DNA of 64,000 bases. Origin: Rhabdornis inornatus (taxonomy: Eukaryota > Chordata > Aves > Passeriformes > Rhabdornithidae). The position numbers and the translations under genes are program-made. Positions 1 through 13,829 of the stretch are shown piece after piece. Where the stretch lies: contig VWZS01003656.1 in the NCBI GenBank assembly GCA_013397075.1, positions 994,872 through 1,058,871 on the forward strand. Direction: 5' to 3'. Position 1 is the stretch's first letter; the number at the start of each line of letters is the position of its first letter. The notes below the pieces were generated by a model that saw only the letters and a list, made by a program, of their open reading frames with translations, was not told the origin of the DNA and ran no database searches.

Positions 1-3000
1 CACCACCTTCTAATTTGACTTTCATATTATTAGCAGGTGGTAACAGAAGTCCTCATCCATCTTCTCACCCATTCATTACTCTGTACCTGTTAGCTATCTT
101 CTTATAAAAGATATCAATCTTCCCTATCCTCTTAATGTAAAATTTTTTCCCAAAGCCTTCAGCTGCTCATTGCCCATTTCCAAAACCCTTCTAATTTTCT
201 ATTGCTCTCTGCTTGGGGGAAACCAGAGCTGAAATAATAATTATTTTAATGAAAGCAAGAGCAGCTCTAAGGCAGGCTCAGCATGGGTTCACTTCCTTTA
301 TACAAACCTGGAATTTAAGATCTGCACAGGCTACACAAGAGTGTGTCTATCCAAGATATAATGTCAGGACAGATTACGGGAGCTACATTACTTTCAATAT
401 TTGCTTCTTCATCAGATTTCTACTGGAAAAGAGGGAATAGAGGCCTCTAGGCATTACCAGTCTGTAATACTGCTCCACAACATGGCATCTGCCCCATTAT
501 GTCCAGCAAAGGATGCCACTCAGTACCTTCACAGGCCAACACACAGTGCCTCATGACCTCAGATATAACATGCAAATGAAGCACATGATGGAAGTTGTTT
601 GGGCTTTCCATGAGCAGCTTTCCATGTTTGACGGGAGATGCTTGCAAGCAGGTCTGGTAACCAAACATGGTATAGTACTCATTTTGATACACTCTGAGGA
701 AATTTAGTTATGATAACACAATTGCAACAGAAATTTATGCTGTGCACCTCAAATCTGTCAGGCTTGAAGCATGAGGCTGCTCTCAGTTGCTCCACTATTG
801 CAGTCCTAGGCAGAGTGAGGTTTTGAACAGTAAATACAGATGATGTGTAATATCCTCTTGATTAAACTTTAATACCATAGTTCTGCAGCTACATACACAG
901 GTTGACCATAAAGTTGGAACAATTTTATCTAATTATTCTTCCATTTGCCCCAGTGCACTATGTTATTTTCACGTTGATAAGAGAAGTGTTTCTGGAGCAC
1001 CAGCTATCCATTTTTGTTAGTCAGCCTGCAGCTCTGGGTGCTAGGACTGAGACTTCACAGATCTGGCACGCACTCAACACAGTGTGAAGAAAGCAATCTC
1101 AACAAAGGTGACTTTATCTTTCCCCTTCCTGGAGATGGTTTGGAGAATAAAGAAAAGAAAAAGGCAAGAAACATACAGAAAGGTGTAAAAGCAGATCTCT
1201 GTTTCTCTAGAATAAGATAAAATCCAGGAAGAACAAGCTCTATCTGCCTTGACAGCAAATATTCTAAAGGGACTTGTTTGCTAGCAAAACTAGTGTGAGA
1301 CACTGGGAGATCACCAATCCTGGAACAGCAATGCAATGCTAAATCTGCCTACAAACCATTTCTGTCTGCCCACCTGTGTTCTCGTAGATCCCTGAAGAGT
1401 GAAGGCAACTCCCCCACCCGAATGATACCATTACAAGAACATGATGACTTTCCAGTGTGAGGACCAGGTGTCCCGGGTTCATGTAACATACAGCATTGGC
1501 ACCGCTTACCAAGAATGCCATCAACAAATTCCAGAGGACCAAGAAGAGGAGGTCAGACAGGTAACTTCCCAGTACCTGCAGGATCTAGAATATCTACTCT
1601 TTTGCTCAGGGGACAAGTGGCCCAAAACAAGCCTTTGACTGTCTAGTATTACTGTATTGTTTAGGAGTGGGGTAAAGTGGGTCCCCCAATCTCCACATGC
1701 ACTTCAACTACAAAGCAAGAACAATGGACTCATTGCATTTATTATTTTTCAGGCCAAACTGTCTTAATCTTTGTCGGACAAAGCTAAGAATAATTTCAGG
1801 AAGAGACACCATACATGTTGGAACTGGCATGTGACCAAGCACTGCAACCAGTCTGATGGATCAATAAATTTTAATGTGCAACAAAGCACAAGGACTTGCA
1901 GTGGTGAGAAGCTGTGCTTCTTCCCCACAGGCTGTCACTTCTGTCAGCTCAGTGATTCAGAATTGCAGAAAACTTTTGCAGCTTAGTAAGTTAAGGAAGC
2001 AGAGACAGTGCATTTCAACTTCACTGCTGTTATCTGTCTTTCTGAGTAATTGGCTAACCAGGGAGGATGAGACTGTGCACTTCAAAATATTCTCAGTGTT
2101 ACTGAGAGCCCCAACAGCAACAACTCATGCTTGATTCCAACTGAATCCCAAACAGCAACTGTCAGCCAAGCAGACAAGTACAAATATGTGCCACATCTCC
2201 ACCCAAAAGCCATGTGTAAGCCCTGAACTCAAGTAGTGTGCAGCACAGAGGAAACCACTACCCACTCCATCATCTGCTATTTCAGTGAGAGCTTGCCCTC
2301 CTCTTCACTGCTCCTTTGTGGGTGAAGAAGTGCCAACAGTAAAGCACTTCCCTTTGCACTTTTATACAGCAAGCAATCCCTCCTCTGAAGCTGCCTTCTG
2401 TATTAAGCTATCCTACGGGCACTCAAGGAAAGGGCAGGGAGCAGACAAGGGGTGGTTGTGGAGGACATACCCAAGAGGAGTCCTCTCCAACACCCATCTG
2501 ACAGAAGAGATAAAAGCAACCACATCCAGGCTGTTCAGACACTCCTACCCACTCTGCTGTTCAGCTGATGGGAGAGTGGTGGCAATGAAAAGCCCAGGCT
2601 CTTCTCTGAGACTGAAATAGTTTTTTGCAAGTGTAGCTTGAGGTTTCCAGCCATCAGTGACATTGTTCCCACGGCTGTTTCCCCATGAAGCAGAAAATGG
2701 CAGCCACAGGTCCAGCATGCATTTCTTCACAGCAACAGAGTTGTGGCAAAACCAATGCAACTGCAATGCCAAGGTCTGTGGAATCATCTACTTCTGTATG
2801 ACCACTCCTTCAACACCCACACCTGCCATCCAAGCCCAGAGGTTTTAAAAAGCTTCAAAGTCCTTCTTCACTGAGGCACAGAGGGACTAAAGGGTTGAAA
2901 ATGCCCTATTGAGAAGTGACACTAAGTGCTTCAAAAGAGGGTTGATTCTGCCCCTTTAGCATTCCCAGGTTTTTGGGCACCTGAGATGCCCAAATGAAGA

Positions 3001-6000
3001 TGCCAGGCTTCACTTTTAGTCTGGAGTGGGTAATGAAGTCACAGTAAAGCCTACTCAGCTTTCTCTAAGCCTGCTGGGAGGGGGAGAAGGAGGAGGGAGT
3101 GGGGAGTTCAGCTGTTAAATATTTGACGAGACTGTCTCAGGAGGGCAAGTGTATCCGGGGTGGTACAGGGACACCAGCTTGGCTCCTTGCTTTTTGGCAC
3201 TACAGCTCTTGTCTTCCTGATGTCCATGTATGCAAACAGGACTTTGGTAATGGCTCAAGAGAAGACAATCTGCTCCAGACAGGGAAGAAGGCAGAGTCTG
3301 CAGACAGTAACAGGATCCCCTAAGCACAGAATCAAGACGGTAAGTGTCTGTTCTAGTTTTAGAGTCTTGTACCACGTGGGTACCAAAAATACAGCCTGTG
3401 TGTGCCCTTTGGACACATCATCACAGACATGCATTGTCCCAAAGATGCTTACCAGCACAACCTTGATGGAGATCTTGGATGCCCTACTCTTACAAGTGCT
3501 ATTTCATTTCTCTACAAATGACAGCAACTCACTACTCACTATTTTTAGTGCTCATCTCATGTCTGCCTGGCGTTTCCCTTGGGCCTTACTTACCCTTGTT
3601 TCACAGCTTTGGTGCCAGCTCCCACGAAGCATTTTTTTTATGCCAGAGGGGATCATGCCAAGTCTGTCTGTAATGATGCCAAAATGGCAGCTGGCTTTAC
3701 TGTTGAGACAGGATTTGCCAAAACTAACAACACTAGTGCTGGGGTGACTAGAATTGACTTTAAGGTTTTCATCTTCCTTACTCTTCTACTTCCTCTAAAT
3801 TCCACGGGATAACGCTGCTCTAAATACCTTCTGGGGTCCTAGAAGATGGATTTTTTCATCATAGGCTAAGTCAATAGGCAATCATACAGCAGACAGTCTT
3901 AACTTAGAGATCCTGGAAGAGAAGGATACTTTTATACATGAAGCAATTATCTGGGATGCAGCATTGCTGCTGTTGGGCCCAACTACACAGGCCAAGGCCT
4001 GCTGCAGATATGGCAGGGCATGAACTCTCAGAGCCTGCCAATGTGTTTATGAAGAACCGACCACAAAAACAAAATCTGTTGAAGATAAGGGTGGCTACAT
4101 GATATTTTATTACCAAGATATACTTACGACAGAAGTCTCGAGTGCACAAAGTCAGGGATCAGCCAAATTGCATTACATTACCATGAGCAAGAAGACAAAA
4201 TCCAAGCAAGTTAATTGCCCTTTGCCCCATTTGCACTCTCACAAAGTGCCACTATGTGAAAAGCCAATATTCAGATAAAATCCAGTCCCACACATGATGC
4301 ACAGGCATGTTGGTTATGGGAAACACCCACAGAGATATGAACAGATAGCAGACATGATAGGCAATCACACATGCGGATGCCTGTGATTTGAAGTGATGGT
4401 ATCCCTGCTAATTTGATGTTAACTTCTGCTGCTTTTCTTATAAATCTAAAACCCACAGCTTGCTCAGATACGGTGTCAAATGGGCACCTGATTGCCCAAA
4501 GACACTCAGCTCTTGCTTCAGGAACAGTGCATTGGTTAACCTGACAAGAGGTAAACAATTGGTTAAAAAGGCTTTATCATCATGTAAGACTTTGCTGGGA
4601 GGGTCTGTTATGCATATAGTCTGGTCAAATCTCTCTTAAGTTTGTTGGCCTTTCCTGAGCACAAGTTTACATCCTGAAGAAGTTTAGAAAAGCTCCTCTC
4701 AAATCCCAGCTTGTTTTACAAGAAAGAGGTTCTTTCGTTAAGTTCTGAGAACTTAATGAGATTACGTTTCTCCAGCAGAACACCACTTCTACATAGCTTG
4801 AACCCTTCTTTGGAGGAACAGACTTTCTGGGAAATCCTTCAGGAAAAAACAAAAGGCATCAGCAGCCACCTCTTTCTGAGCACACTGCTGGATATTATGG
4901 TTTGGTAATGTTACCCTGCAGAGCAATATTGCATAGGCTGAGGCAAATGTCCTTGAATTGCCCTCTACATATGGGCACCCTCAAGAACATTCCTATTATG
5001 CCTGGACTTTCCATTCCAGGCCCTGCTGTGCTACCTACATCTCCACTGATAAACAGATTCTGGTTTGCAGGAGACTGGGTTTGCAGTACTCAAACTACAA
5101 ACAATTGGTTTAACTGCATCTTCTTCTTCCTCTTAGAAAATACAAAACTATCACAATATGGTATTCCCAAAATTAAAAGTCTCTCAATTAACCCAATGAG
5201 CTGTGCAGTACCTAGAGTTTTACAAGATTTCTGCTGTCTAGCAGAAACACAAACTCTCACATATGACTACAAGCAGGCTGAGGCTTGGAGTTTGTGGCAC
5301 AAGCATGAGGAAAGCCCCTCCACATGGTGTGGTGGTCTGACTAGCAGAAAGACAGAAAGACTTCTCCTCTTCCAAAATGAAGGGCACTGAAGATCACATT
5401 TTTTTTTCATACAACCAAAATGAAGAATGAAAGGAAATCACAAGTTTAATAGGAAAGCTCAATACCACAAGCATTTAAAAGATCACAGCAAAACAGTATT
5501 AAAGACATCACTTTTAAATCTCTAAACAAGACTCTATGACAGCTATTCAGTCTTAAACGCCACTGTTAAAAACTTCCTTAAAAATGCAACTTTACAGAAA
5601 AAACACTTCAGAAAGCCTCATTTTAAACATAAGATTGTCTCTTCTAACTTGAATTACTGCATTGCTTATGATCTCTCCAAGCACTTGGAAGAAAAAAATG
5701 AGTAAACAAAAGTAAGGAATAAATCAGCATTGTGTATGGTTAAGGGCAGATTCAAGTTGAGTTTACCTGTATCTGTAAAAGAGAATAAATACAAAATACC
5801 TTAAAGCCTAATCTCTCTCCTATTACAGAACAGGTTCTGTTTTGACCAACATCTTTACCAGGAAAACAAGAAAAGCTCCCCAAAAGGCCACACACTTTGC
5901 TGCTCTGCCAACCAGAGAGCAGACGTTTTGAGGGGGCCCTCAGAAAACATGGTGCACATGAACCTGAGCTGACAGATGTTGGTTTCCAGGTGCAGATGAA

Positions 6001-6156
6001 ACTGGTTCAAACCAAGCGTACAGGGCAAAAATTCAGTGCCTCCCATCACCAGCTTCACCATCCTGCTTCATTTTCCCTCTCTCTGGCTATTTTCCCATAC
6101 CACAGAACAGGGACAGCGTCTGAGGAACGACAACCATTGGACCCAGAATACAATTA

Positions 6157-6310
6157 ATGGCTGTTTTTTCTATGCCTAGCAGAACTGCCACCGGCTACCC
6201 AAGTATTTCCTGTGGGGCTCAGCCCATCCAGCCGTTCCGGGAAGCCCGCAGTTACGTAAGGAGCAGGCGGCTGGGAGGAAGCGATGTCCCGGTGTCGTCT
6301 TTCAGCACTG
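6157..6310. promoter_or_regulatory. Candidate intronic regulatory element (ETS, STAT, bZIP motifs)
   Basis: A small GC- and CpG-richer island in otherwise AT-rich intron. Within about 60 bases it holds TTCCTGTGG (6207-6215, an ETS core abutting a RUNX-like core on the other strand), TTCCGGGAA (6235-6243, STAT-type palindrome) and GTTACGTAAG (6251-6260, containing the TTACGTAA palindrome bound by PAR-bZIP/NFIL3/CEBP factors). It could be an enhancer or a minor promoter inside WBP1L. This is motif reading only; no conservation or activity data support it. Confidence 0.3.
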
Positions 6311-8439
6311 GCACTGGCATCACGCAGTTTGCACTTTGCTTAAGCATTAAAGGCACTGGTGGCACCCAGAATCACAGCCAGTTTCTAAATTTCAGTGACA
6401 AACCTGCTGGCCAGGTGGCTCTGTCCTTTCAAGGGCAGATACCGTTAACACCCTGTGGTCTCACTCGCCTTCCGTAGTATCTGTAGGAATTTTCCCCTTA
6501 GGTGTATGCAAAATGTGTGTATAAGCTCATTCCATAGTGTAGTAATTAAAAACTTAATTGAGCTTTATTTTGGGAAGAAATGTTGATAACCATTGCCTGC
6601 CTTTTGGGCATTATCTTATCCAAACTGCTATATTTTCCATTAATGCTTGTTATTCCACTGGCAGATAAAGTGAACATGCCCCTTGCTGTGCAAAGCAGGA
6701 GGACCAGATGAGCCACACAGCTTTACCTCTTTCCTTCATGCACTTCTCTGCAGCAAGGTTGCAGGCTGCAGGAAAAGAGAGAAGACCAAACACTTGCTTT
6801 TTCTCCTTGCTCAGGCCTGGCTCCCAGACATGCATGTGCTCTAGATCACAAAAAACAGTGACCTGTTACTCCTGCAACCATTGCTTCTTTTGGAATTCTC
6901 CCATAGCACAAACCAAATAGTCTGGATGCACCAGTATAAAAAAAATCAAACCAGATCAAAACCTGATTGACATCCTACATTTTTACAGGAAAGTAGTTGG
7001 TGCTAATTAGAGTGACTACAGTAAAACAGTAAATTTTTAAAACCCCAGAAAAACATCAAAACAACCCCCAAACCAGCAAAACCTTTTCTTGTCCAAAAGG
7101 TGAACAATATGTATCACCCTCAGCACTCAGAAAGCTCACAGCCCTGTGAGTGACTGTTGAATGAAGAAACTCTAAGACAAGGAATATTTTCAATTTTTAG
7201 AAATACCCACTTCTGACATATCACAGGCTCCTACAGTAGTATTTCTCCCCTGAAGGGGAGTAGAAATTCTGAACGTCTCCTGTGGAGCACCAGGATACCC
7301 CTTCCTGGGTTGTTTCCTGGAAATAAGTGAGAAAACTAACCACCAATTTAATTTCAGAGTCCCAGCCTCCACCTTGTAAAGTCATTAGACTACTGAAAAT
7401 ACATCTTCCAGGTAAAAATACATAAAGAACTCAGGGACAGACAGCAACATTTGTGAACAGGATTTAGTTATGGATTTAACTACAGACTGACCATCAGACT
7501 TGTCCTCCTTTCAGCACTTGTTCCTTAAGACAGGCTTCAAAAGTCAGGGCTGTTTGAAAATCAAAGAGGCAAACCAAGAAGGCACCAGGTCAAACTGCTC
7601 TGGGAATGATTCCCTGCACCCAAAGCATCAACATTTCTCTAACCTATTCTTAAGGCAACTGCAGTCACTAGTGTACCCACTGCCTCAACAGGGGATGTGC
7701 TCCTGTGCTTGATACCTTTTAAACATAAGGATGTTCTTTCCCATTAACATTAACTCAGGCCTCGGTGCAAGATAAGGCAGTAATTTTTTCTTCTCCACTA
7801 AAAACAAAACGACTGATCATAGTTATCCTCTTAACTTAGCTCACCTGAAAAATTGTTCTATTCCTCTGTAAGCTGCTTCCAGAAGACAAAAGTCTTTATT
7901 TCCTAGACTTCAAGGATTAAATCATGGTTTTACTGGTTTTCTCAGTCTGAAACTTAAACCCATCTTAAAATGTGGGATCCAAAATGGTGCATATCACTTA
8001 CTAGTGTAGATTATTACAAAATACCTGTATAGGACAATTCTACACTGTTAAAGATTTGGTGAGTTTTTTCCTGAAAGAACTGCATTCAATTTCTGGTCCA
8101 AAATCCCAGACTATTTCACTTTTTTTCCATTGCTAAGTACTCTGAATTTTTACTTGAGGAAATGTGAAATAGGCTTCAGGCTATTTCTTCAAGTTGTTCT
8201 TCTGTTTTAAAAAACACACACAATCTTCCATCTGCATCTCAAGTGTTTTCTCTTTGTCTCCCAAACTGTTGGCACAGAGGCAGAACAAATCCCTCCAGGA
8301 TCCCAGTCACCACCACAGACACTCCTTAGCAAATATTCATCACTTAATGGACCCTCCTGAACACAGATCCTCACTCAGTATACCATAACCAATGTGCTGC
8401 CTCACTCAGGCTGGGCTGTAAAACATCGACTGAATTAAG

Positions 8440-8640
8440 CAAATTAAATTCATCAGCCTCCTCCCATGAGGTTGTTCCTGATAAATCCACACTGCTCATT
8501 TCCTGTTGCCTTAGAGATGCTTATAAAACCTTCAGGGATTTATTCTAGTACTTCAGTAGAGACTGAAGCACTTCATAATTTTCTGACTTTTTCTTTTTTT
8601 TTCCTTTAATCTGACCCCCTATACATTTAGTATTTATTGT
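8440..8640 (-). repeat. Possible degraded CR1-type LINE fragment
   Basis: The plus strand contains a run resembling reversed CR1 family sequence: a 'gataaatccacactg...' segment, then 'gatgcttataaaacc' and 'cagtagagactgaag' in the order expected of old CR1 copies. Divergence is high and the boundaries are guesses. Confidence 0.3.
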
Positions 8641-11600
8641 CATATGTGTAGATTTACAGTCAGCAGTTCGTGCATTTTCTGTTTGGAGTTTTTTTCCTTC
8701 AAGAACCAAAAGTGCTGCAAACCCTTTCAGTCTATATCAGTTACTGAGTTATTGTACACTCGCTTCACTCATTACAATTTAGATCAATTCCTTTCTTTTT
8801 CCTTCTTTTTATATCTAACACTGTTTTGCAGAACCTTTTTCTAAGCCTTTGTGTGTTCCTTACTAGCTGCAATACAATTTTTACACGAAAGATAAATTAT
8901 ACAATCAGTTAAGTCTTTACTGTCCCTTCAGTTTTAGATGGCTGGATTTAAGAGATGGTTTTAACATCAACAAAATATCATTAAGATGATTATAAATTTC
9001 AGAATCCTTCTCAAATGCAGGTCTGGCATGGGAAAGAAAAATGTTAAGAACTTTTACCACATATACCCCATTTGTGGAAAGAATTCAGCATAAGCTGACA
9101 GCATGTTGACATCTTTTAAGAGTGTCAACACACAGAGGACAATCTATTGCAGTCTGAGCTCACAATGCCTTGAAGTCACCATGAGGAAAATAAGTGACCA
9201 TCAAAAATGTCCCAAAATTCTTGGGAAATTCAGAGCAAAGCAAAATCAAAGAAGCTAAACCCATCTTTCCTAAATGTAAAAACCTATCAGCGAAATGGAA
9301 CTTTCATTTGCCAAAGCAAGCCAGCAGAACCAGTGGCAGTCAGTGCATCCACCATGCACCAAAAGAGACTTTTAGAGATGCTTGAAGGATTCAGATTGGA
9401 AACCAGATCCATAACAGACAAAGCAAGCAGCTTTGCTGTCAGACAAAGCACACGAGACAAGGGTTAATTCTCATACATGCAGCTAGTCTATTCTTGAGCT
9501 GTTCTGTTACAGAAAAGTCTCTGAGCTGTTTCATGTTCCACAGTCCTGTAGCTCTGCACAGCTGAGCCTTTCTACTTCCCTTTTCAAGGCAGGCTGGAGG
9601 AAACACAACCCTCATTAGCGTGAAGTGATGCTGTTGAATTGTCTGCAGACAGCTTTTGAACTACCCCGAGGAACAGCCACGCCTCCAAAAACTCAACACA
9701 CACATGGAAAATTCTTCTTCCTAAACTTCCCAAGAGGAGAAAGATGCACTAGTGGCTCCTACAGTCCATGAACTGCAGCTAGCTTGGGAGTGTCTGACAC
9801 TTAAAGCAATTCTCACCAGATTCTTGTTCAAGTCCTCCACTCTTTGCTCTCATTTAGATGACCTGGAAGAAATTTCGATGCACGCAGATGCCAAGGACAT
9901 CCCTCGTGAGTTGCGTCCTTAGGTATGAGAAATGCCACTTAAGTCAGGGGTTTGACTGAGAGCCCAAATCTTGCTGTAATGTGATAGCTCTGCCAGAGCC
10001 ATTCTGCCAGGTCTACAAATCCCAGTATTTCAAAAAGTAACAGTGGAATATGAAATTAGATTAGTTTCTGAAGAACAAGTTGGGGGTCTGGAGGTTTTGT
10101 TTAATCTCAGTGTTGCCCTAGGTCAGCTGACCACACAGGCAAAGAGCACAGGCCACTGCTGTACCACTGCACATGCCAAACATTCAGTATCAGCAGTCAG
10201 CACTAAATCCAGACTGTTTTCCCAAGTTCAACAGTCCCCCCACAGACCCAGCTTTACTTGGACTGTATCTAGGAACAACGATTTTTTCACAGTAGAGACA
10301 GATTTGTTTTTGGCAAAACAAATGCAGTGGGTCAGATCTCTCAAGAGGTACTCTGGCATCTTCAAGAAAGGTCAAGAACTCACCCCCAAAGCCTCTAAGC
10401 CTTACTGGGAATGAACAGAAATCAAAGAAACCCCCTATGTATTCAATAGCACAAATTCAGACATTCTGTCAAGATCTGAACACTTTTACCAGTATTTTTC
10501 CCAACACAGCCTGGGGCTAAAAAACATTCTTGAACATGAAGGTTCATATAAATCTACCAAATTAGAATCAGATCTTCAAATATAATTTACAACTCAGCCA
10601 GTCAGCAAAAACATGAAAGGGAACTACCCAGTAGATTTTCCCCCATATATAAACACTCAGAGCAGCATCAAAATTTGTTCTGCAATAATGTCTTCGTGAG
10701 ACAGCTGATCTTTAGTGATCTGGGAAGTTGTGGATAAACCTCAAGACTGAGAATGTTTTTGGTGCATATTCTCATTTCTCCCCAGGGAACCTTGATCTTC
10801 AGAGGAATATTAACATGAAGTATGTAAAACATTTTATGGACTGTTTATAACCTAATGACTCCAAGTGTAACCTTAGATGTCATTCTGCAAAGACTTAGTC
10901 ATGTTCAGCAATCTGAGCAGAGGGAGAATGCTAACGCCTCCTGGGCAGATCACTTTTATTGCTCCTTTAGCTCTGTTCAAGCAGTTTCACATAATACAGT
11001 TATCTTATACTGGCATCAGCAAAACACTGCTTAAAATCAAGCTGACATAAAACTCATGGTTGCATTATTAACTAATAAAATCCTTCCAAGGACTTGTGTT
11101 TTGAAATGTCTCTTCACATAAACAGCCAAATCTGAAAATGCAAAAGATTCTTACTTAAATATTACTTAGTGGTAATGTTTAAACTAGTGCTCTTCTGAAA
11201 AAGAGATTTTGAAATAAATACTCTAATCCTTCAATAAAAGACAAACATGAAAAGCATATGGTTCTCACTGGGTATGCTTATTGCAAATCAAGTTACCTTC
11301 CTAGAAATTCAGTATATATTTACTAAATTAAAACAAAGCATCTCCTGAGGCTCCACAATTAGAATTTAAAAAGCCAGATGCTGCAGGAGTTACAGTTTTC
11401 TTCACGATGTTACTTTACCAGTTATATATCTTGAATGCTAAAAACAAGTATTTAAGGAAAAAAGAGTGTCAGAATCTGTGAAGTTAATATTTGTGTTAAA
11501 AATACTCATAGAAGAATCTAGCTGTTTGCTTTCCAGATACACTATTTGGTCTCTCCTATTTTTCAAATAAGAAGAGGTCTTTGCAGAATTATAAATAAAA

Positions 11601-13813
11601 CACTGAAACCTCCATGTGACTTTCCCATATGTAGCTTTTCAACAACCAAGTGATTTCCCCTATCCCATCCTCACTGTTTGCATACTAAGGCAATGTTTGC
11701 CAAGTTTGAAGTAGAGAATTTTTAAGCCAAGTTTGTAAAACCAAGAAGATAAAGATTTTGTTAATATCCTTTGATCAGAGATAAACTTTCTAAGGAGCGT
11801 TAAACTGTGAAAAAGAGCAAGAGAAAAAAAGATTTTATGTTTTGCCATCAATTTACCAGCAATGTCACTGTGTCAGTATAGAATATGAGCATGCCAACAT
11901 CAGCTTCTCTGAGTTTTTGAGAGCCCTACATGTAGCCATCCCACTTCTGCACATGTTCTGAGACATAATACTCATCACTCATTGAACAAACAAGCAGATC
12001 TAACCTGAAAGGTGGAGGAGTTAACATCTCAGTTTTATTCCTCTAGGGCTACTGGCAGATGTAGCTGACAGAAGGATTTTCCTGCCTGTTGCTTTTCTGG
12101 TTGCCGTCATTCCCACCACAATATCTAAATATCTGAAAGACCAACAACCAAATGGCTCTCCATGCTATGCATCACATCCAAAAAGCTTGTGGAGGTGACT
12201 TAAAACCAGGCTTCCAGTTTTCTGAAGGGTGGGACCCATGACCACATCTACAAGGAACACGGCAGCTAATTCTGAGCCAAAAGGAGATGGCAGGCAATGC
12301 TGGAGCATACTTACCAGGACAACAGAAAGACTGCCTGCCAGAGGAAAAAGCAGAGGACAAAGTACAGAGCTGGTCATCACTTGAACAAGTAGGGCAGCCC
12401 AACAAGGAATGCAGGAAAGTCACCTGCCACAGAACATTAAGATGCCATGTTAGACTGAATGCCCCACAGCAGAAATCTGAGACTTATTCCTCCCAGGACA
12501 CCAACGTATCTCTTTTCTAGTCTAAGCTGCAACACAACATTCATTCTCACTGACCTCACTTTTCCCCCTGGATGAGGAACACACCCAAGGTACTATCTTG
12601 ATCAATGCAATCACAAAACGTTGCTCATTACATGCAGCAGTTCAGTAAAGCACATCTGGCAGCATGACAAAAATCTGCCCAGGGACACCTTGAAATTCTC
12701 ATGTTCGATTTGACCTACATCAAATCCCACTAATATCTAAACACTCCTCTGTCACCAGGAGTGCAAGAGCTGTGGCTGTGTGCTGGTGACAACCTGCAGC
12801 TTCACTCCATGTGGCCCCCAGTCTGTCATGAAAGCCTGGCACCAAGACTTACATGAAGAAACTGCACACACAAAGGGGATGGAAAAGCCTGCTCCACCCT
12901 TATGAAAGGTGTTCTCTGATCCTACTTACAGCCTGAAAAGCAAGGGGAAAGAGGTTCTGTCTTTACTCTCTGCAGTCTTGCTCAGCTGTACTCGATGCCT
13001 GCACTCCTCCTAAGTTTATGATTACTTTCCATTGTCAAGTATGTTCTTCTGCAGTGTATTTCATCTATTTTCAAAAAGACAGGTAACACTTTTTTTTTTT
13101 AACATTAGCTAGGTTTCTCGTGCAAGACAAATTATGGCCTCTATACAAAATCATAACTGGGATTCCAAATAACTAGTCATCCCTTCTCAAACTGTACTGG
13201 GCTTCACGTCTGGCAAACTCACTTTTCTATTCTTTCTTTTTCTACTAGCAGAATAAGAACAGAATTTACTATATCAGAAACAGAGTAAGTCATTAATGTT
13301 TATAGAGAACACCTATTACTTTACATTGCACAGAAGATTTGACATGTTTCATTTTCATTTTATATTTTTCATACTAGTTCAGTGTATTAATATTTGTATA
13401 CTTATTGAAAACAGCCAGAACTCTTAAAGGCTCACAGGTTTCAGAAGAAGACATTCTGTGATTTAGTTATGTGCATGTAATAAGGGAAAACAAATACAAA
13501 CTCATACTGTTTAAGAAAACTAGTAATTTTTGATGATGATCATATTTTTAGGGTCAATCTTTGGAGAACTGTCAGGAAAAAGAAGCATCTTCCTTTTATT
13601 TACCCACGTCCTATACCAAATATCTATATTAAAAATAAATTTAAAAACCAAGAAAGCTATTTTCATTTATTCTTCCACAGTATCAAGGAGACTGAAAGCA
13701 TAATTCACTCTAGTAATTTTCTGTAAAGGAGGATTTCATTGTTAACTATAGTAAGCAAACACCAGATTTAAATTTTCCCTTGCAACTTGCCAATCTTCTC
13801 ATTACTCAGCTTT

Positions 13814-13829
13814 AAAAAAAAAAAAAAAA
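13814..13829 (+). repeat. Poly-A tract (16 A)
   Basis: Sixteen consecutive A bases in WBP1L intron 1. No LINE or SINE body was recognised immediately before it and no processed gene is attached, so it reads as a plain homopolymer. Confidence 0.8.

Noticed and set aside
3160..3747. 195-codon plus-strand frame, with a second frame around 3606-3770 after an acceptor-like TTTCACAG
   Set aside because: Neither translation resembles a known family and codon content is unremarkable. I considered a processed pseudogene but could not name a parent.
4902..5390. 162-codon plus-strand frame
   Set aside because: No recognisable domain, no splice or promoter context, and in AT-rich intron where one such frame by chance is expected.
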